A stretch of 9,866 bases of DNA from DATLAN01 sp035527455. GTDB taxonomy: Bacteria; Planctomycetota; Planctomycetia; Pirellulales; Thermoguttaceae. The stretch covers positions 1 to 9,866 of the forward strand of contig DATLAN010000574.1 of the NCBI GenBank assembly GCA_035527455.1, given 5' to 3'. The notes under the pieces are model-generated. The model searched no databases, was not told the DNA's origin, and was given only the letters and a program-made list of their open reading frames with translations. Position numbers and translations under genes: made by a program. Shown here piece after piece: positions 4,827 to 9,866 of the stretch; position 1 is the first letter of the stretch, and each line of letters opens with the position of its first letter.

Positions 4827-6701
4827 ATGCCCTCTATCCACCGACTTTCCCAGAGCCTGATCAACAAAATCGCTGCCGGGGAGGTGATCGAGCGGCCGGC
4901 CAGCGTGGTTAAGGAGTTGATGGAGAACGCCGTCGACGCCGGGGCGACGCGGATCGACGTGACGGTCCAAGGCGGCGGCAGCGAGTTGATCCGGGTGGTC
5001 GACGACGGCTGCGGGATCGAGGCCGACCAACTCCCGCTGGCCGTGGCCAGCCATGCGACCAGCAAGCTTTCCGAGCCCGACGACCTGTTCCACGTCGGCA
5101 CGCTGGGCTTTCGCGGTGAAGCGCTCGCCTCGATTGCCGAAGTCAGCCGGCTGGTGCTCCGCAGTCGGATTGCCGAGAGCCAAAGCGGCGCGGAGGTCGA
5201 AGTGACCGGCGGAAAACCGTCCGAGGTGGTTCCCCGCGGCTGCCCGGTGGGGACGTCGGTGGAAGTTCACAACCTGTTCTTCAACACGCCGGTTCGGCGG
5301 AAGTTCCTGCGCACCGGGCAGACCGAGTTCGGCCACGTCAGCGAGGCGTTCGCCCGGATCGCGTTGGCCATGCCGCAGGTCCATTTCACGTTGCGGCACA
5401 ACGACCGGCCGGTATTCGACCTGCCGGCTTCCGACGGCTGGCTGGAGCGGATCGCGCGGCTGCTGGGCCGGGAGCTGGCCGAGAAGCTGATTTGGGTCGA
5501 AAGCGCCGACGACGACGTGCGACTGGCCGGCTACGTGGCCGATCCCTCCCAGAGCCGCAGCAACAACCGGATGCAGTACCTTTTCCTCAACGGCCGCCAC
5601 ATCCGCGACCGTTCGCTGCAACACGCGTTGGGCGAGGCCTACCGAGGGCTGTTGACCACGGGCCGATATCCGATCGCGCTGTTGAGGCTCCGGATGCCGC
5701 CGGAACTGGTCGACGTGAACGTCCACCCGACGAAGCTGGAGGTGCGGTTCCAGGATTCCAGCCGTCTTTACAGCCAGTTGCTCTCCACGCTCCGCGGCAA
5801 GTTTCTCACCACCGACCTGACCGCCCGGGCGCAACCACCCGCCGAGGCCGACCCCTCCGGCGCGCACGACGAAGCCCAGGCCACCCGATTGCGGCAGGAG
5901 CTGGTCGATTGGGCCAAGGGGGAGGTGTCTTCGTGGGAGGCGCGGCCACCTTCCGGATCAGAACCGAGCGAACGGGCCGCATTCGACGCCGGCCATTCCC
6001 CAACGGAACGGCAACCCCTGGAACTGAGGCGGCTAGACCGCCCTTGGACGGCCGATGACGACGCCGAGGAAAGACCGCCGGGCGACTCCGCCGGACTATC
6101 GCGAGTCGACCGTCACGTTTCATCCGGGCGTCCGGCTCCCGCGCTGCAGATCCACAACCGTTACCTGGTCGTCGAGACCGAGGAGGGCGTGACGATCATC
6201 GACCAGCACGCCTTGCACGAGCGGATCTTGTACGAGCATTTGCGAGAACGGGTTCTCTCCGGGCCCATCGAAACGCAGAGCCTGCTGGTTCCCGAACCGG
6301 TCGACCTCAGCGGCCCGGAGGCAGCGGCCGCGTTGGAACACCGCGAACTCTTGGCCCGGCTGGGTATGAAGGTCGAGCCCTTCGGTGGAGAAACGGTCCT
6401 GATCACCGGCTATCCGGCCATGCTCGCCAACATGAACCCCGTCGACGTGTTGCACGGGCTGTTGGAGCAACTGCTCGCCGGCGGCAAGGCGCCTGACGGC
6501 CGCGATCTGCTCGAAGAGTTGTTGCACACGATTGCCTGCAAGGCGGCGATCAAGGCCGGCGACCGGCTGGCCCCGGAGGAGATCACCTCGCTGCTCGGGC
6601 AGCGTCACCTGGTTGCCGATCCCCACCATTGTCCGCACGGGCGCCCGACGGAGTTGGTGTTTACCCGTGAGGATTTGGACCGACAGTTCAAGAGGGGGTA
6701 G
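4827..6701 (+). CDS. mutL: DNA mismatch repair protein MutL with endonuclease domain
   Basis: MutL couples mismatch recognition by MutS to strand removal. The 624-aa protein has the N-terminal GHKL ATPase: E33-N34 in ENAVDAGAT, DDGCGI (59-64), ATSKL (77-81) and GFRGEAL (94-100). A transducer domain follows, with SRSNNRMQYLFLNGRHIRD and DVNVHPTKLEVRF. A variable linker rich in Pro, Glu, Arg and Ser spans about 335-440. The C-terminal domain is the nicking type: DQHALHERILYE (459-470, the DQHA-x2-E-x4-E motif), ACK (570-572) and CPHGRP (602-607) form the metal site. QSLLVP (484-489) matches the beta-clamp-binding motif of endonuclease MutLs. Such MutLs occur in bacteria without MutH. The start at 4827 is set by the family N-terminus (IHRLSQSLINKIAAGEVIERP); in-frame bases upstream translate repeat DNA. 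No Shine-Dalgarno sequence precedes it. mutS is not in the window. It may be co-transcribed with the response regulator 70 bases upstream. Confidence 0.97.
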   Translation: MPSIHRLSQSLINKIAAGEVIERPASVVKELMENAVDAGATRIDVTVQGGGSELIRVVDDGCGIEADQLPLAVASHATSKLSEPDDLFHVGTLGFRGEALASIAEVSRLVLRSRIAESQSGAEVEVTGGKPSEVVPRGCPVGTSVEVHNLFFNTPVRRKFLRTGQTEFGHVSEAFARIALAMPQVHFTLRHNDRPVFDLPASDGWLERIARLLGRELAEKLIWVESADDDVRLAGYVADPSQSRSNNRMQYLFLNGRHIRDRSLQHALGEAYRGLLTTGRYPIALLRLRMPPELVDVNVHPTKLEVRFQDSSRLYSQLLSTLRGKFLTTDLTARAQPPAEADPSGAHDEAQATRLRQELVDWAKGEVSSWEARPPSGSEPSERAAFDAGHSPTERQPLELRRLDRPWTADDDAEERPPGDSAGLSRVDRHVSSGRPAPALQIHNRYLVVETEEGVTIIDQHALHERILYEHLRERVLSGPIETQSLLVPEPVDLSGPEAAAALEHRELLARLGMKVEPFGGETVLITGYPAMLANMNPVDVLHGLLEQLLAGGKAPDGRDLLEELLHTIACKAAIKAGDRLAPEEITSLLGQRHLVADPHHCPHGRPTELVFTREDLDRQFKRG

Positions 6702-6932
6702 GGGGAGGGGAGAGTGGTGAGCGCTGAGAACTTCGTGGTGAGTGGTTGGAATTGAAGTGATGGGTTGGCGCGGCGAGCGGGCAGGAAGTGATTGACGTAC
6801 AAAGCGTTGCGCTGGTTTCGTCGCATGGACCAAGGGGGGGCGACTTGCCCGTCGTTGTCGCGGTAAGCTTTCTCGGCCGAGGAGGCGCATCGGCGCGGAA
6901 TCGATGGTCTTATGGAGCTGTGCGACCGGGGT

Positions 6933-6961
6933 TTGATTTTCCCTCCCAAATCCGTCACAAT
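6933..6961 (+). promoter_or_regulatory. possible promoter for aroDE
   Basis: TTGATT (6933-6938) and CACAAT (6956-6961) are separated by exactly 17 bases, each matching its sigma-70 consensus at four positions. It would give a leader of about 215 bases that contains the overlapping hairpins at 7088-7120. Confidence 0.3.
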
Positions 6962-7087
6962 GAAGCATCAGACAGTCGCGAGCGGCCGAACAGACCCCCC
7001 CCAAGATCAAAAAGCACCCCCCGACCAAAACCCTCCACTACTAACGACCAGCAGTCACGGACCAACGATCACTCACCACTCTCCATC

Positions 7088-7120
7088 CCCCCGCAACGCA
7101 GTGCGGGGGCGTTTTGCCCC
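7088..7120 (+). terminator. overlapping alternative hairpins upstream of aroDE
   Basis: Stem 1 is CCCCCGCA (7088-7095) with TGCGGGGG (7102-7109), loop ACGCAG, followed closely by TTTT (7112-7115), so it resembles a rho-independent terminator for the mutL transcript. Stem 2 is GGGGC (7106-7110) with GCCCC (7116-7120), loop GTTTT, followed by TTT. The two share bases 7106-7109 and cannot form together. Stem 1 is stronger. Termination, or attenuation of aroDE, is an inference. Confidence 0.4.
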
Positions 7121-7153
7121 TTTGATCTCTCACCACTCACTACAGCCCACTAT

Positions 7154-7172
7154 CCACTAACCACTAACCACT
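7154..7172 (+). repeat. 7-bp tandem repeat, CCACTAA x2.7
   Basis: CCACTAA occurs at 7154-7160 and 7161-7167, followed by CCACT (7168-7172). It ends 10 bases before the aroDE start codon and occupies the place where a ribosome binding site would be expected; the bases between are C-rich. Confidence 0.6.
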
Positions 7173-7182
7173 CCCCCCTCCC

Positions 7183-8670
7183 ATGATCTGCGTAAGTATT
7201 GGCCGTGGCCGGCATCGGCACGTGATTGCGGAACACAAGCACCTGGTCCAGCAGGGGGCTGAACTGGTCGAACTGCGGCTGGATTACATCAACGGCCCGG
7301 TCAATCTCAAACGGCTGATTTCCGAACGGCCTTGCCCGGTGGTCATTTCATGTCGTCGCGAGCGAGACGGCGGGAAATACACCGGCAGCGAGGAAGAGCG
7401 CATTTTGCTGTTGCGGACCGCGATCGCCGAAGGCGTTGAATACATCGACCTGGAGTCCGACATTGCGGCGGGCATCCCCCGATTCGGAACGACCAAGCGG
7501 ATCGTCAGCTTGCACGACTTCCGCAAGACCCCCAGCGATCTGGACGCCGTTCACCGCCGGCTGAGCCAAATGGCCCCGGATATCGTCAAGATCTGCACGA
7601 TGGCCAACCACCCGCAAGATAACCTCCGCATGCTGCAAATCACCCGAGCGGCCGACGTGCCGACCATCGGGTTGTGCATGGGCGATATCGGCATTCCCAC
7701 GCGGGTATTGGCGGGGCGGTTCGGCGCGCCGTTCACCTATGCCACCTTCCATCACGAGCGGGCGTTGGCCCCCGGACAGCTCTCCTATCAGCAGATGAAG
7801 GAAGTCTATCGCTACGACCAGATCGACGCGGAAACCGACGTGTACGGGGTGATCGCCGATCCGGTCGGGCACAGTCTGAGTCCTTTGATTCACAATCTGG
7901 CCTTCGCTCGGCTGGGGCTGAACAAGGTTTATGTTCCCATACGTGTCCCTCGCGAGGATTTGTCGCAGTTCATGGACGAAGCCCCCCAGTTCGGCATCAA
8001 GGGCCTCAGCGTGACCATTCCGCACAAGGAAGCGGTCGTGGAGAAACTCACCGAGGCCGACGGCGCCGTGCGCGGCATCGGTGCGGCAAACACGGTGATC
8101 TTCGACAGCAAGAAGCGCATGGGCTACAATACCGACTACCGGGCCGCCATGAGCAGCCTGGAAGAGGCCATGGAGCTGACCGGAGAAGAGGAAAAGCCGC
8201 TCCGGGGCAAGACCGCGCTGGTGCTGGGCGCCGGCGGCGTGGGAAAGGCGATCGCGTACGGGCTGATTCGGCGCGGTGCCCGCGTGGTGCTCGCCGACGG
8301 AGTCCCTCGACAAGCGACCGAGTTGGCCGAACGGCTCGACTGCCGTGCGGTCGACTGGTCGGCCCGGCACAGCATTTCGCCCGACCTGTTGGCCAATTGT
8401 ACCCCGGTGGGCATGCACCCCAACGTGGACGAAACGCCCTACGACCAGCACCACCTGCGGCCCTCGACGATCGTCTTCGACGCCGTTTACAATCCCGAAA
8501 GCACGCTGCTGATCAAACAGGCCCGAAGCCGAAACTGCAAGGTCATTACCGGCGTGGAGATGTTCGTCCGCCAGGCCTGCTACCAGTTCAAGCTCTTCAC
8601 CGGCCAGGACGGGCCGGCCGAGTTGATGCGCGAGGCCATCAAACGGGCGATCGGCCCGGTGAAATATTGA
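7183..8670 (+). CDS. aroDE: bifunctional 3-dehydroquinate dehydratase / shikimate dehydrogenase (AroDE)
   Basis: The 495-aa enzyme fuses steps three and four of the shikimate pathway: dehydroquinate to dehydroshikimate, then to shikimate. The N-terminal part (1-205) is a type I dehydratase: ELRLD (30-34), YIDLE, catalytic H111 in SLHDF and Schiff-base lysine K136 in DIVKI, with the APGQ motif near its end. The C-terminal part (about 219-492) is a shikimate dehydrogenase: SLSP (231-234), K282 in VTIPHK, N303 in AANT, D318 in GYNTD, the nucleotide loop GAGGVG (349-354) and Q464. The same domain order is known in plants and in some bacteria. The usual NRT cofactor motif after the second strand of the nucleotide fold is replaced by A-D-G-V-P-R (371-376), raising the question of NAD rather than NADP use. 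The ATG at 7183 fits the family N-terminus (ICVSI) though it has no Shine-Dalgarno sequence. It converges on the next gene, 40 bases away. Confidence 0.96.
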   Translation: MICVSIGRGRHRHVIAEHKHLVQQGAELVELRLDYINGPVNLKRLISERPCPVVISCRRERDGGKYTGSEEERILLLRTAIAEGVEYIDLESDIAAGIPRFGTTKRIVSLHDFRKTPSDLDAVHRRLSQMAPDIVKICTMANHPQDNLRMLQITRAADVPTIGLCMGDIGIPTRVLAGRFGAPFTYATFHHERALAPGQLSYQQMKEVYRYDQIDAETDVYGVIADPVGHSLSPLIHNLAFARLGLNKVYVPIRVPREDLSQFMDEAPQFGIKGLSVTIPHKEAVVEKLTEADGAVRGIGAANTVIFDSKKRMGYNTDYRAAMSSLEEAMELTGEEEKPLRGKTALVLGAGGVGKAIAYGLIRRGARVVLADGVPRQATELAERLDCRAVDWSARHSISPDLLANCTPVGMHPNVDETPYDQHHLRPSTIVFDAVYNPESTLLIKQARSRNCKVITGVEMFVRQACYQFKLFTGQDGPAELMREAIKRAIGPVKY

Positions 8671-8710
8671 ACGGTCCGGGAAACAACGTCAAAGCGGGTT
8701 GTCTGCAAGA

Positions 8711-9866
8711 TCACGGCCAATAGGTGGCCAGTAGTTCATCCACGGCTTTGGCGGCCGAGTCGGATTCCCGAACCGGCTGGTTCTGCTCGCCCCTCTGCTC
8801 CATTTCATAGAGCCACTGCCACGACTCGAACCACGGCTGCGGCCGCGTCGGTAACGGAGAAGGTTCTTCTACGGTCGACGCGGCTCGCAACACGGTGTCG
8901 GCCTCCATCGGCTGGATCAACTTCAGGGCATCGAGGAAACTCGTCTGGTTGTTCCGCGCCAACAGCACGTCGGTGACGTTGACGCGCCGGTCGCGGTTGT
9001 AGTCGTACGCGAAATCGATGGGAGCCGGACTGAGGAAGTTGCGGGGGTTGTTCCGGGCCAGCAGCAGGTCGGTGATGCTGACCCGCGCGTCCGTATTCGA
9101 GTTGCCCGACTCGGCCACCGCGTTGCCGAAGTAGAACACGTCGTCCTTGGGCAGACCGACCTTCGCCGCCAGCACGGTGACCTGCAGCCACTGATCGTGG
9201 ATCGCATGGTCGGGCCACACGATCGTCACCCGATCGGAACCGTCGCGGCCGGCGCCTTGGCGAACGGTCACGGCCGAGGGCGGCGGCGCGTCGTCCCACG
9301 TGCTCGGATCGTCGCTGTTGCCCACCTTGAACCGGAAGTATTCGGAGAGGGTCTCCAGCGTAACGCCGTCGGGGTCGGTTACCCCCACGAGGTCGACCAT
9401 GATCCCGTTGATGCCGCGATGGTAGCTGGTGTAGTTGGCGAAAGTGGCCGTCTGGCCGGGCAGCAACGGCGTCTTGTCGGTGGCGATGGCCTCATCGTCG
9501 GCCGCGTCGGCGTCGGGGTCATTCCCGTCCAGTGCGGAGTTGTTGTAGAAGACGTAGCGTCCGACCACCTCCGGCTCGTCGACGCCGTGTATCGTGATGA
9601 CGACCGAGGCCGTGCCGGTCCGCCCGCTCTGATCGACGACCGTGTAAGTGAAGCCGTCGGTGGCCGATTCGCCTTCGGCGAGGTACTCGAACCCTCCGGC
9701 CGGGTCGTAGACGAAGATCCCGTCGCCGTTGTACACGAGCATGCCGATCAGGCCGCCGATGTCGATGCCCGCCAGCGACAGGACGTCGCCCGGATCGGGA
9801 TCGAGATCGTTGGCCAGGAGGTCGGCCAGGGCGATGGTCACGGGGGTGTCTTCGTCGGTGGCGACG
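8711..9866 (-). CDS. cadherin-like / dockerin-like surface protein, C-terminal part (5' end outside window)
   Basis: The frame is open to the window edge, so the true start lies beyond 9866; the codon at 9839-9841 is an internal GTG (Val). The first visible part, ATDEDTPVTI ... LLANDLDPDPGD ... FTYTVVD, is a cadherin-like/tandem-95 repeat typical of large adhesins. Next comes a module beginning VVGRYVFYNNSALDGND and running through TSYHRGINGIMVDL, then DVFYFGNAVAESGNS, which I know as a recurrent C-terminal module of planctomycete surface proteins. Two calcium-loop repeats follow: N-x-N-x-D...TDLLLARNN (9068-9103 for the loop) and D-x-N-x-D...TDVLLARNN (8969-9004), about 21 residues apart, as in dockerin type I domains. 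The last 70 residues have no domain I recognise. It is probably exported and calcium-binding. Whether it binds a cohesin is unknown, and no cohesin gene is seen. It is transcribed toward aroDE. Confidence 0.88.
   Translation of the reverse strand, partial: VATDEDTPVTIALADLLANDLDPDPGDVLSLAGIDIGGLIGMLVYNGDGIFVYDPAGGFEYLAEGESATDGFTYTVVDQSGRTGTASVVITIHGVDEPEVVGRYVFYNNSALDGNDPDADAADDEAIATDKTPLLPGQTATFANYTSYHRGINGIMVDLVGVTDPDGVTLETLSEYFRFKVGNSDDPSTWDDAPPPSAVTVRQGAGRDGSDRVTIVWPDHAIHDQWLQVTVLAAKVGLPKDDVFYFGNAVAESGNSNTDARVSITDLLLARNNPRNFLSPAPIDFAYDYNRDRRVNVTDVLLARNNQTSFLDALKLIQPMEADTVLRAASTVEEPSPLPTRPQPWFESWQWLYEMEQRGEQNQPVRESDSAAKAVDELLATYWP

Larger units (their letters stand above)
6702..7182. other. 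481-base spacer between mutL and aroDE; low-complexity, strand-asymmetric
   Basis: No gene is supported here. The left end (6691-6750) is G-rich and the right end (about 6990-7182) is C-rich and nearly free of G apart from one hairpin. A 13-base segment, GGAGAGTGGTGAG (6709-6721), recurs inverted as CTCACCACTCTCC (7072-7084). CACT/CCACTAA-type simple repeats fill the last 60 bases. A run of eight C lies at 6995-7002. The open frames that cross it on both strands translate these simple repeats (Pro, Thr, His, Ser) and resemble no protein. Confidence 0.7.

Noticed and set aside
4824..5867. 347-codon minus-strand frame within mutL
   Set aside because: It is antisense to the conserved MutL ATPase domain and has no recognisable feature.
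6961..7160. Possible leader peptide of aroDE starting at the ATG 6961-6963
   Set aside because: It has no run of Phe, Tyr or Trp codons as an aromatic attenuator would, and it consists of low-complexity Pro/Thr/His.
6605..7186. Open frames on both strands across the mutL-aroDE spacer
   Set aside because: They translate simple repeats and the mutL end; no Shine-Dalgarno, no motif and no typical codon pattern.
8671..8710. Terminator between the convergent genes
   Set aside because: No stable stem with a T-run is visible in these 40 bases.
1..9866. A new defence or mobile system
   Set aside because: No nuclease, transposase, reverse transcriptase, toxin-antitoxin or CRISPR signature is present; the genes are housekeeping, regulatory and exported proteins.

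Overview
The window looks like chromosomal DNA of a GC-rich planctomycete (Planctomycetota, probably Pirellulales). The reasons are: a secreted PQQ-like beta-propeller that opens with the DWPxWRGP-type motif usual in that group; a cell-surface protein ending in the planctomycete dockerin-like module (VFYFGNA ... TDLLLARNN); a fused AroD-AroE enzyme; and intergenic GTAG-tagged palindromes. This is an inference from protein style, since there is no rRNA or other marker gene.

Layout, left to right. 1-142: upstream DNA with an 18-nt imperfect inverted repeat around a possible promoter. 143-1387 (+): DUF362-family protein with a C-terminal cysteine cluster. 1388-1984: intergenic, holding one single REP-like hairpin, one REP pair (BIME-like) and a small cysteine-rich reading frame (1582-1761) that ordinary length cut-offs would miss. 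1985-3193 (+): exported PQQ-like beta-propeller. 3194-3352: intergenic, with a second REP pair and a promoter-like sequence directly in front of the next start codon. 3353-4756 (+): NtrC-type response regulator. 4757-4826: short spacer with a REP-like hairpin and a 7-bp tandem repeat. 4827-6701 (+): MutL with a complete C-terminal endonuclease domain. 6702-7182: 481-base spacer, G-rich at one end and C-rich at the other, with low-complexity repeats and overlapping hairpins. 7183-8670 (+): AroDE (3-dehydroquinate dehydratase fused to shikimate dehydrogenase). 8711-9866 (-): C-terminal part of a cadherin-like/dockerin-like surface protein, convergent to aroDE and cut by the right edge.

The genes do not form an obvious functional system. 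They are mostly separately spaced units: DNA repair (MutL), aromatic amino acid precursor synthesis (AroDE), sigma-54-type transcription control and two exported proteins. Only the beta-propeller gene has a clear Shine-Dalgarno sequence. The response regulator, mutL and aroDE starts have none.

The most unusual content is (i) four palindromes with a 5' GTAG (two of them inverted pairs), one pair differing by fully compensated stem changes; (ii) the 50-59 aa protein ending in five closely spaced cysteines; and (iii) departures from family norms in the response regulator (acidic pocket, GAFTDA) and in the cofactor site of AroDE. I found no mobile gene, CRISPR array, tRNA or rRNA.
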